From: Irineochytrium annulatum
Lineage: Eukaryota > Chytridiomycota > Chytridiomycetes > Chytridiales > Chytridiaceae
Assembly (NCBI GenBank): GCA_027600665.1
Contig: JADGJL010000708.1
Span: 1 to 15,121 of the forward strand
Direction of reading: 5' to 3'
DNA: 15,121 bases
Shown: piece after piece, positions 1-7,760 of the stretch
Position numbering within the stretch: the stretch's first letter is position 1
Layout of the letters: each line of letters begins with the position of its first letter
The notes under the pieces: generated by a model
Database searches by the model: none
Told to the model about the DNA's origin: nothing
What the model saw: only the letters and a program-made list of their open reading frames with translations
Translations under genes and position numbers: made by a program

Positions 1-1506
1 GGCCTCGGCCTTGGCGGATTGGCGCACCTGTCCTTCCCGTAGGCGATCTTGTACGCCGCGTACTCTGGGTTCGCCTTGATGGCCTCGACGGCCCTGACGG
101 CGGAGACGACGTCGGCAAAGTTGACGAAGCCGATGTTTTTGTCCGCAATTAAGTTGACGAGCTCAACCTCCCCAAAGTCGGAGAAGTCGGACCGGAGCCG
201 GTCCTCGGTAATCTGCTCGTCGATGTTGCCGATGTAGACGTTGCGGGAAGCGCCAGTTTGGATGACGTTGGCGACGTTGATAGGGAGCGGGGAAGGCTTA
301 CCCCACCCGACCTTGACGCGCTTGCCTTTAATCACGACGCCCTCAAAGTTGCCGCGATTGTAGAGCGCCAGGGCCGCTGAGGGCTCGATGAAGGTGACGA
401 AGGCGATGTTCTTATCGGGCATGAACTTTACGTTTTGGAGCATGCCGCCTCGGATAACCTTAATTTATAACGTTAGCGTTTTAACAACAGTACAACAGGC
501 AATCTCACATCGCAAATGTCCTTCGTCGTCGCCTCCGGGTGAACGCCGCCAAGGTACACGGTCCTGTTCTGCGAGTTCAGACCGTTCCCGTCGAACCCGC
601 CCTGTTGACCCTGCTGCCCAACGAAATGCCCGCCCATCAGGCCGTTCATCCCGTTCATCCCAGGCCCGCCATGCCCGTGCCCACCGTGCCCGTTCATCCC
701 CATTCCGTGGTTGTGTTGCTGTTGGTGGTAAGCGGATCTGTCCTTCCCGTAGTGCACCCTCCTGCCTTGGAACCTCGGGTCCGACGCCAACGTGGTGACG
801 GCGTTGACGGCCGCGGCGATGCTGGTCATGTGCACGAATGCAATCCTCTTGTCCGGGACGATCTTGATTTGGTCCACAGGTCCAAACTTTGATAGCTCTT
901 GGAAAAGGAAGCCCTCGCTCATCATGGCGTCGTCTAGAGTACCAATGAAGACGTTCCTCGTCGCGCCGCTCTGAACGGCAGCGAGGATCATCGGGTTGCA
1001 GACGCTCGGCTTGCCCCAGCCGAGCTTCGCCTCAAGCCCGCCGATTGAGATGCGCTTCGCCTGGCACTCGGTGAAGAAGGCAACGGCGGCCGCGGGGTCG
1101 AGAAAGGTGATGAAGGCGCAGTTCTTCTCCTCAAGAATTTTAACCATCTCAACGACGCCCGTCCTGACATGGTTCATAATATCTTCGTACGTAACGCCGT
1201 TCGGGATCGAGCCGAGGTAAACGGTCCGCATCTGCGAATTGGTGCCGAACTGCTGCTGCGGGGAAGTGGGCTGCTGCGGGTGGTTAACGTAGTGGGGCAT
1301 TTGATTCTGGGCGTGGCCGTACCCCTGCTGCTGGCCAAAACCCTGGTTCTGCACGTCGTTGTGGTGGCCGTGACCATGGCCGTGGTTTTGGTGGCCGTGG
1401 CCGAAATGGTTCATCCCTTTCGGCGCGATTAGACAACCCTAAATAGCGGAAAAACGGCCTCCTCACCATTCTGAGGGGCCATCGCGTACTGACTCATTTG
1501 ATTCAT
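1..1506 (-). CDS. MRN1: Four-RRM RNA-binding protein (Nrd1/Mrn1 type), 3' end missing
   Basis: Exons 1506-1467, 1416-509 and 458-1 (runs off the left edge); both coding introns are 50 nt, GT..AG, with CTAAT and CTAAC branch sites. About 468 residues are visible. Residues 15-75 are low-complexity, rich in His, Gly, Gln and Asn. RRM1 (about 77-151) ends in LGWGKPS and RRM2 (about 167-244) ends in YGKDR. A Gly/His/Met linker follows, then RRM3 from about 298 (ends VGWGKPS) and RRM4 (ends YGKDRCANPP). The repeated GWGKPS...SGA-RNV-IG pattern shows two duplicated RRM pairs. Fungal proteins with this layout bind mRNA in the cytoplasm and influence differentiation and stress responses (family knowledge). 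An internal ATG at 1414 opens a long frame, but splicing a 40-nt first exon adds MNQMSQYAMAPQNG in frame, so I prefer 1506. The family call is secure; the exact orthologue is not. Confidence 0.85.
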
Positions 1507-1546
1507 AGATGGAGGTTCTCTCGTGTTTGTAGCAGGGTTCTTAGAG

Positions 1547-1597
1547 CTACATAAGAGCAATTAGGTCACCGACCAAGAAAGTTGACCACTAACTTAC
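1547..1597 (-). other. Probable 5' UTR intron of the RRM gene
   Basis: On the minus strand a GTAAGT donor at 1597 is followed by a CCTAAT branch-like site and a TATGTAG acceptor ending at 1547. This gives a 51-nt intron, matching the two 50-nt coding introns of the same gene. It lies 40 nt upstream of the proposed ATG at 1506. It is inferred from splice signals only; no transcript evidence is available here. Confidence 0.45.
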
Positions 1598-1659
1598 CAC
1601 TAATCGAACACCAAAAAGGGCGGCCGAAGAACGGGCCAAGCGCTTCTTGGGAAAGAGGT

Positions 1660-1722
1660 AGGAGGAAGAAGCCGCCAAAAACAAAGAAAAAGGAAACAAA
1701 AAAAGATAAAGAAGACAAAGAT
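1660..1722 (-). promoter_or_regulatory. Pyrimidine-rich tract upstream of the RRM gene
   Basis: Read on the minus strand this stretch is almost all C and T, with runs such as CTTTTTTTGTTTCC. It ends about 60 nt before the proposed UTR intron. CT-rich tracts just upstream of transcription starts are common in fungal promoters, so this is the likely core promoter region. No TATA box is evident here. Confidence 0.4.
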
Positions 1723-1803
1723 ACGGGAGGTCTTTAGGTAAGGCTCCTGTCGAATCATGGATGTGGAATGTGGAAGGAATAAACAGTGTCAGTATGAGAG
1801 CTT

Positions 1804-2209
1804 TCAGAGTTCATGAGCCAACATCGTTCCGATAAGCAGTCCGCCGATCCCCCCATTCCACCTTGCCCGCAGGCGCATGCAGCGCCGGAGTCCCAGCACC
1901 CTTCCTGCCAGCGCATTCTCCATCCAGTCGTGCGCGGCGCCTTGCAGTCGGTCCCCAGGGGAGCATGTACCGTCGGGCCCAGCACTGCATGGCCGCCCGA
2001 CAACCCTCGGTCCCGCCCAGCCATTCCACAGCCTTTGCGGGAATCGATCCACCCTGCGCTCTCCGTCGAGGGCCGCCGACGCCCGCAGCTGATCGGGGCC
2101 CCGTCGTCCGCCGCCACCAGAGGGAAGAAGGCAGATGCGCGTCGTACCGAGTGATGGGCACAAGAATTTCACGAAATCCCACACATGACGGGTTGATCGA
2201 CACCGTCAA
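1804..2209 (-). pseudogene. GC-rich decayed coding fragment, possibly a GH3 beta-glucosidase relic
   Basis: This patch is much more GC-rich than its flanks and is open in several frames on both strands, so no single intact gene can be chosen. On the minus strand one frame reads GHAVLGPTVHAPLG. A second frame just downstream reads DWMENALAGRVLG. Their order and spacing loosely recall the GH3 barrel segment with LGPTVN...PLGGR-WE-F-EDP-LAGR. That similarity is weak, comes from memory and needs a frame change, so the family is a guess. A chance GC-rich open region is the main alternative. There is no start, splice or stop arrangement that gives a convincing protein. Confidence 0.2.
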
Positions 2210-2640
2210 CTACCAAGATAAACGGCGGTGTTGAATCTTCGGCCTTTCCAGCGAAAATGCTGCATATAGCTTGTCCCCATTGGCAACAAAGCATCCGATA
2301 TTCAAGTATCAAGACTTTTGATCTGAATGGTAAGTTGCTAATCTCCAAGCATTTTTCCATTCTTCACTTCTCCCGATTATATGCAGCTTGTTACAAATTA
2401 GGATTACAAGAAAAAGGGACCGCTTTCTAATCATACGAATGAGTGCCAGAGAAACGGGTATGTCTGCAATAACGTGTGCAAAAGAATGACTCAAATTCAT
2501 TCTCTCTCTTCACGGATACAACCCCTTCTCACACGGGCCCTTCGGCCTTTGAGCAGATGGCGCGCGACCCAACGCACGACCTTCTCCGCATCAAGCTAGT
2601 TGGTTTCGCGGAAGTCCGAGGACAGCGAGCTCTCCCGGCT
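2210..2640. other. Spacer without recognisable gene
   Basis: This is AT-richer sequence with only short open frames on both strands. I see no splice pattern, tRNA-like fold or recognisable protein motif. It lies between the two decayed patches in the divergent RRM/hydrolase spacer. Confidence 0.4.
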
Positions 2641-2654
2641 CTTGCAAGGTCACG

Positions 2655-3502
2655 GGTTGAACAGGTAGCAACGGACCTCCATTTCGTCGATGCTGTGCCT
2701 ATTTGAATTCTTCGTAAGAGCAAACACACAGCAAAACAGAATTGCAAAGCAAACAACTCACCAAGGTTCCGTCGGTCGCGTCCATGAGCGCGGACACGTC
2801 ATGCAGAGACACCTCGGCCCCTGCGGGCAATTCGGTCACCAAATGCTGAATCTTGACGCGATCATGTTCCGTATAGCCATTGCGTGTACAGACAGTTATG
2901 TCCGCGTCGGCTTCATCCGACCGCGCCCTTCACGACAACAGTGTTCAGGATGACGACGTGTGTCGCGCCGTGATCTCTCACGAGAGACAGGACGTTGGAG
3001 AAGTCGGTATGGGGAGTCGTACCGAAGGTTGATATAGAGGTCCCCGAATGCGAGGACGGAGAATACGAATCGGCGGTGGCTTTGGCCACCTGCAGTTTCG
3101 GCTCAGGTTCGTTCAGTCGGAAACCATTATGAGCGAAGTCGGCCAGCAGGCGCTAATGCGGCCGGAGTGCCGATGATGTGTCGCGACTTCGAGCAGCAGA
3201 GCAAGCCGGTCGATGCGAGCTTCCGCGCCGAGGTCATCCAGGAATTGAAGCACTCCGACAACGAAGTAAACGCCAAGATAAACGCAGCCTAAGATCCGAT
3301 GCAAGCGCAAAGCGACTACGCGAAGCACGAACGAGTGTTGGGTCGAATCCGACCGCAAAACTTTGGCCACGCCGTCCTCAACCGGTTGGTTGTCCGGCAG
3401 GACAGCGGCAGCGCGTCGCCCGACATGGGGATCGACCGCTCCCGCCCTGGGTGACGTCGGCTGCTCAGATTGCAACTCCGCGTTGACATTCCTCGCCCAC
3501 AT
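2655..3502 (-). pseudogene. Unrecognised decayed gene with a retained intron
   Basis: Three protein-like minus-strand patches follow one another in different frames. Patch A (3502-3140) reads FLDDLGAEARIDRLALLLEV. Patch B (about 3152-2913) reads LLADFAHNGFRLNEPE and later VRDHGATHVVILN, then meets a TGA at 2915-2913. Patch C (about 2930-2762) reads DITVCTRNGYTEHDRVKIQH and ends at a GTGAGT donor. A 63-nt GT..AG intron (2761-2699) follows; beyond it another frame reads SIDEMEVRCYLFNP and stops. The order, shared strand and intron of typical length suggest one former gene broken by frameshifts. I do not recognise the family. The plus strand of the same DNA also has protein-like stretches near 3175-3470, so the strand is not certain. 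Confidence 0.33.
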
Positions 3503-3503
3503 T

Positions 3504-3515
3504 CACAAATTTGTG
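3504..3515. promoter_or_regulatory. 12-bp perfect palindrome upstream of the hydrolase gene
   Basis: CACAAATTTGTG is its own reverse complement and lies 52 nt before the ATG at 3567. Perfect palindromes of this size can bind dimeric transcription factors. Its position between the two divergent promoters fits a cis element, but a chance palindrome cannot be excluded. Confidence 0.25.
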
Positions 3516-3566
3516 GAGAGGAGCATTCATCCATCCCTCCCAGGATAAGGATATCTGGACCCGGTC

Positions 3567-5113
3567 ATGTCGGCGCTCTTCGCTTCGCCGGTCGCCCAGC
3601 CCGTCCTTAACTACCATCCTCGTCGGAGCGCCGACATCGACGTCTTCGGGGACGACGACCTGAGGTCCGACCTCGCCCAGGTGGTGAACTCGGACGCAGA
3701 GGTCTCCCAGCATGTCGACACCGAGGATGCGGACGAGTACGACTTCGCCGACAAACCCATCCCCGACCGCTTGCTCCTCCGCGCCGAGCCCTCCAAGCAG
3801 CCCACCGAGCCCGTGTACACCGGAAACGCGGACGATGAGGAGACCGACGACCGCCGAATCCCCCACCCGCACCTCATGTCGGCCCCAACGCTCACCCTGC
3901 TCGTCATCTCCCTTGTTTCCCTCGCGCTCCTCCTTGTGCCCTGCACCGACTTCGACGGCGGCCGCACACGCGCCGCGAAGCCGTCGGCCACCGCCGGCGA
4001 CCTCGAGCACCTCGGCGTCGAGCCCGACACGGGCCGCTGGACCGCGGCCCGCGCCAATGCCTGGTACGCCTCCCACCGTACTCATATCGTCGGGTCCAAC
4101 TCCGTCCCTTCGACCGCCTCGAACCAGCTCGAGATGTTCCAGCCAGAAACCTTCAACCTCTCCCAAATCGACCGCGAGCTCTCTTACGCCCAGAACCTCG
4201 GTATGACGACCATGCGCGTCTTCCTTCACGACCTCTTGTACCGGGACGACCCGAGGGGATTCTTGGACCGGCTCGACAGTTTTCTGGCAGTGTGCGAGGG
4301 GAGGGGCATCAGGCCGCTGCTGGTGTTTTTCGATAGCTGCTGGGACCCAAAGCCCGTTTCCGGGCCGCAGAGGGATGTTGTGCCGGGCGTGCACAACTCG
4401 AGATGGCTGCAGAGCCCCGGAGTTGACGCGCTGGACCGGTGGAAGTCGGAGAGCAGAAGGTTGAAGGCGTACGTCCAGGGCGTTGTACGCCGCTTTGCAA
4501 AGGACGACCGTGTCCTTGGTTGGGACATGGTGCGTCCACCGCAGAACTCTTACCACTTTCAACTCTAATGCTTGTCATTGCGCAGTGGAACGAGCCCGAT
4601 CAAGGCATCGGCCACCGCTTCCGCATCGTCGCCGACCGCCTCCCCGAGGTCTTCCGCTGGGCACGCGAGATGAACCCCACCCAACCCCTGACCTCGGGCC
4701 CTTGGTGGGGGAATTGGACGAACATGGCCTCCTTGCACGAGATGGCCCGCATTCAGATCTCCAACTCCGACATCCTCTCCTTCCACGATTACAGCGGCCG
4801 GCCCGAGTTCGAGGAGCACGTGCGCCAGATCAAGCACCACGGGCGGCCCGTCATCTGCACGGAGTGGCTCGCGAGGGGTCAGGGGAACACGGTGAAGGCT
4901 ATCATGCCGATGGCGTTGGATGTGTATGACATCGGAATGATCAATTGGGGATTTGTTGCGGGCCGCACGCAGACGATCTTCCCATGGGACTCGTGGCAGA
5001 GGCCGTATGAAAGAGAGCCGAAGCTTTGGCACCATGATTTGATAAGGAACGACGGGAGGCCGTTTTCAAAGTGTGAGGCCGCCATTTTTAGGAAGCACCT
5101 CGTCCAGGCTTGA
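3567..5113 (+). CDS. Membrane-anchored clan GH-A glycoside hydrolase (cellulase/xylanase-like)
   Basis: Exons 3567-4529 and 4586-5113, joined over a 56-nt intron with a CTCTAAT branch site, give 496 residues. An in-frame TAA just upstream (cca gga taa) fixes the start at 3567. Residues 1-105 are acidic and hydrophilic, and one hydrophobic segment (about 108-125) acts as a type II anchor, putting the catalytic domain in the Golgi lumen or outside the cell. The domain holds a VGSNSVPSTASNQLEMFQ segment, MRVFLHDLLY and GWDMWNEPD, with Glu324 the likely acid/base. SFHDY (His388) and VICTEW, with Glu414 the likely nucleophile, follow, then a C-terminal WGFVAGRTQTIFPWDS. These match proteins usually labelled 1,4-beta-xylanase or cellulase-family hydrolase in bacteria. 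The real substrate is unknown. The intron splits the catalytic WNEP motif, which confirms the join. Confidence 0.85.
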
Positions 5114-5317
5114 TGTTGAATAGGTCAAGGGGGGGCAATCGGGTTGCTTATCCTTTACTCATTATTCCAACACCTGTCCCTCTCTCCTTGTCGAACAATT
5201 AGCATGCATACTCCATCCATCCAACACACACCGGCTGCTTTGTATCTTATACTTGTTGCAACCTATTTATCCATGTTGTTTTAATGCTCCTCATGACTTT
5301 AACTTGCTTGCAACCAA

Positions 5318-5323
5318 AATAAA
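5318..5323 (+). terminator. Candidate poly(A) signal of the hydrolase gene
   Basis: AATAAA lies 205 nt after the TGA at 5111-5113, inside an A-rich run. Fungal poly(A) signals are degenerate, so this is suggestive only. Confidence 0.35.
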
Positions 5324-5987
5324 AAGGGGCAAAGCTCAGATTTTTGTTCACTTCACTTTATACAAAAACATCGAAAAGTTGGGCTTCGAGAATGGAGATC
5401 AGAATGAAAACTTCGGTGAGGTGTAGCGCTTTACAGGATACCAAACTGCCCAACTGAAAACTCATCATTTTAGCCTGCGTCGTAACGTGTCTTTCTGTTC
5501 ATTATATGGGGAGATCCGACGGCCCCCTGTGGCGCTAGAGCGCCGCGAAGTTTTCCGTTTCTTCCAGAATATCTTTCTAGCCCGCGGTCAGTAGTCGGAT
5601 CATAGCATTACACGCATATCAGCCATCAACATGCGCGTATGAGCAGTGCCCACACACTGAGTTTTACATACCTGTGAGGTGCTACAGCTGGCCAACCTCC
5701 TACCGTTTTATCCTACATTTTCATGTTTATATTGCAATTTGTTGACAACACGCGGCCGATCTCGACGATCCCCGCCAATGAACGTGACGCTGTACTTGGG
5801 ATCAAAGGCACAGCGAAGTACGCGCTTGCCAACGTCGTGGTGACACTTGCGAGGCGGGCCAACATCCGCCACGGCGTCGCTTCTTGCTTATCTTCATCTC
5901 CCTCTTTGGCCAGAAGAACGAAAGAAGGGTTTAGGAAATGGATCGGATTCGTCTTGCAGTCCTTGTTTGATGCCCAAGGCGAGAAGG
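5324..5987. other. Spacer between convergent genes
   Basis: This separates the 3' ends of the hydrolase gene (plus) and the small cysteine protein gene (minus). Apart from the weak WD40-like patch at 5708-5880, I see only short frames and a 14-nt imperfect palindrome near 5532 (GGCGCTAGAGCGCC, 6-bp arms and a 2-nt loop). No RNA gene is evident. Confidence 0.4.
5708..5880 (-). pseudogene. Weak WD40-like coding relic
   Basis: On the minus strand one frame reads VGKRVLRCAFDPKYSVTFIG followed by GDRRD, and stops at a TAA (5710-5708). The pattern of hydrophobic-R-CAFDP followed by GGD resembles one blade of a WD40 propeller. Only about one blade is visible, with no start, no flanking blades and no splice sites that extend it. 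The opposite strand also has a 91-codon open frame (5723-5998), which I take to be its shadow. It could be a gene fragment or coincidence. Confidence 0.2.
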
Positions 5988-5993
5988 TTTATT
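5988..5993 (-). terminator. Candidate poly(A) signal of the small cysteine protein gene
   Basis: On the minus strand this is AATAAA, about 101 nt downstream of the stop codon at 6096-6094. Its position suits the gene above it, but the motif is short. Confidence 0.4.
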
Positions 5994-6093
5994 TTTAACA
6001 ACACGACAAAGAAGTGTATAAGGACATTGTGTTGACACGTTGGAAGAGGAAGGAGCTACAACTTGTTGTTGAGGAGGCCGAGCTGGTGAAAGC

Positions 6094-6821
6094 TCACAAC
6101 ATGGCAAGAACGGCGCCCGCGATCAAAAACGCCACGAGCCCAGACACGGTCTTGCTGCCGACGGCGGCATTGCGGGTTGTGCCAGGCGCGGACGCAGAAA
6201 CCGAGGCGGAGGCGGCAGAGGTGGTGGATGCCGAAGGGGCGGACGCAGAGGGGGCTGCAGTTGACTCGCGCGCGGGGGCGGACGAGGAGGTTGGTATGGC
6301 GGTCTGCGCCGGGTGCCCTTGGAGGTCAAGTTCACCAGTAGGGACATCGCTGCAGGCCACCGTCTCGAACAAGAACCCGTCCCAGTACAGGCAGGCGTGG
6401 TTGAGGCTGAAGAGCGACTTCGGGTTTTCCACGTAGGCCAGGCAAGACTTGGCGTCCAGGCTGTTGAGATGTGCACTCCGATTAGCAACGAGAAAAGCAT
6501 GGATGTTCTTGAATCTTACCTGTCAAGTAGCACCGGCCAATAGACGTAGTAACCTATAAGGTCGGCCGGGGGGTTCGGAACAGTGTTCGTCGCTTCGTAC
6601 CCTTCTGCATCGCCCCCCCTGATGTCAAAGTTGGAGCTTCCACACCTGAAGTCATGGTTGTTGTAGCGTTTGGTTTCTGGGCTGAAGATTTCCATGTGCG
6701 CGAAGAGATTGTTCCGAACATGAACGGTGTCCGCAGGGATGGTCAGGTTGAAGAAGATGCCGTCCGTGCCGATGGTCCACCGCAACGACTCCGAGTCGGC
6801 ATACACGAGTTTGGCGGCCAT
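6094..6821 (-). CDS. Small Cys-containing protein with Ser/Ala-rich stalk and C-terminal hydrophobic tail
   Basis: Exons 6821-6520 and 6460-6094, joined over a 59-nt intron with a GCTAAT branch site, give 222 residues. The first 150 residues form a probable compact domain with four cysteines (60, 107, 124, 137), an NLT sequon at 25-27 and many aromatics. Residues 157-203 are Ser/Ala/Pro/Thr-rich, like an O-glycosylated stalk. Residues 205-222 are a hydrophobic tail ending the protein, as in GPI-anchored surface proteins. No N-terminal signal peptide is visible, and an in-frame TAG 18 nt upstream of the ATG blocks extension. A TATA box 77 nt upstream supports this start. It is therefore either a tail-anchored protein, a surface protein that lost its leader, or a gene with an unseen first exon. 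I do not recognise the domain. Confidence 0.7.
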
Positions 6822-6897
6822 GTGTGCTTGAGTGCGCTAGCCGTGGCGGCGACGGCGTAAGGTGATGGTGTGAGGCGACAGCGCGAGATCGCGAACA

Positions 6898-6904
6898 TTT
6901 TATA
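6898..6904 (-). promoter_or_regulatory. TATA box for the small cysteine protein gene
   Basis: On the minus strand this reads TATAAAA, about 77 nt before the ATG at 6821. A start of transcription some 30 nt downstream would leave a short leader of about 45 nt. That leaves little room for an extra upstream coding exon. Confidence 0.45.
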
Positions 6905-7076
6905 CTTCTTGCCTACAGGCGGGCTTGTAGGCTGTTCGGGGAAAGGCATCAACGTCGTGGATGGAAGCAAACTCAGCCGAATAGCTAATACACTGGAAGG
7001 CAGCCGGGTGCCTACCTCAGCCTGGTACATGTATTTCAAACTACGGATACACACGGCTTGCTGTCGCACCTGTTGA

Positions 7077-7104
7077 GCAGATCTCGACAACACGAGAGAT
7101 CTGC
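7077..7104. repeat. Inverted repeat, 9-bp arms with 10-nt loop
   Basis: GCAGATCTC (7077-7085) and GAGATCTGC (7096-7104) are perfect reverse complements around GACAACACGA. The hairpin could be a protein-binding site or a structured transcript element. Nothing else nearby explains it. Confidence 0.4.
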
Positions 7105-7292
7105 CACTTAGCCGATATGGCGCCGCGATCGCACCTCAGCCGTGCACGATCTCGACCTCGCGGCGAGCGCTGCCACACCGCCAGCTCCGACGACACCTCC
7201 ACGGCCGCCGTCGAGACCCGACCCCCCGGCATGCTACAATCCCGGATGCGCGAGAAATGCTGGCGCGTCAAGTCCCGGCATCGAACATGCTC

Positions 7293-7318
7293 TTGAGGCT
7301 GTTCGTTGAGGCTGTTCG
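7293..7318. repeat. 13-nt tandem duplication
   Basis: TTGAGGCTGTTCG occurs twice head to tail (7293-7305 and 7306-7318). Two copies of CATCGACC, spaced by one base (7320-7327 and 7329-7336), follow at once. This looks like recent replication slippage in sequence under weak constraint. Confidence 0.6.
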
Positions 7319-7760
7319 ACATCGACCGCATCGACCTTTACATCGCGATGGCGGCGAGCGCTTACATATGCAGGTGCGTGTTTAATCACTCACCCTGTCA
7401 GCCGATTGAGTAACCTTGAACTTCCATCATTTCATCGGCATCACGACGTTGGCCGTCGCTTAACCATGACCCCGGAGATGTCGCCACTTTACTAACGATG
7501 CCATGACGTTGGAAAGGAGCGATATCGCCTGCATAATTTTATTTTTTTGTACAACATGTTATATTTCAAGGCCGCCTTTGGACGCGAAAGATAACCTTTT
7601 ACTCTTGCTTTTCGAGAAGCTTTTAGTCAGGATTGTACGCATCTGAATGATAAGCTTTGAATGTTGCCTTTGGAAGTACTTCTTCCAACCAGCAACTGAC
7701 TCGAGAGGACGACAGTTTTCTCTCGCACTTCCTTCGGGCCTTTTCTCTTCAACTGGGATT

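Larger units (their letters stand above)
6905..7760. other. Spacer with small repeats and short protein-like patches
   Basis: This lies between the divergent starts of the small cysteine protein gene and the T1/BTB pseudogene. It contains a hairpin-forming inverted repeat (7077-7104) and a 13-nt tandem duplication (7293-7318). A short plus-strand patch near 7316-7372 reads FDIDRIDLYIAMAASAYICR. No start or second exon turns that patch into a gene, so it may be another eroded fragment. The last 200 nt are AT-rich and pyrimidine-rich, as expected for a promoter. Confidence 0.35.

Noticed and set aside
3335..3351. T-arm-like sequence GTTGGGTCGAATCCGAC, suggesting a tRNA
   Set aside because: The loop lacks the usual first T, and no matching acceptor stem, D-arm or anticodon arm is found upstream.
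3465..4562. 365-codon open frame on the minus strand
   Set aside because: It is antisense to exon 1 of the glycoside hydrolase, whose product has clear catalytic motifs and a confirmed splice join. The minus frame is Val/Gly-rich without motifs and reflects the GC-rich codon use of the real gene.
6743..7093. 116-codon minus frame (containing MFAISRCRLTPSPYAV) as a leader for the small cysteine protein
   Set aside because: It is in a different frame, has no good hydrophobic core, and its ATG at 6897 lies in the TATA box.
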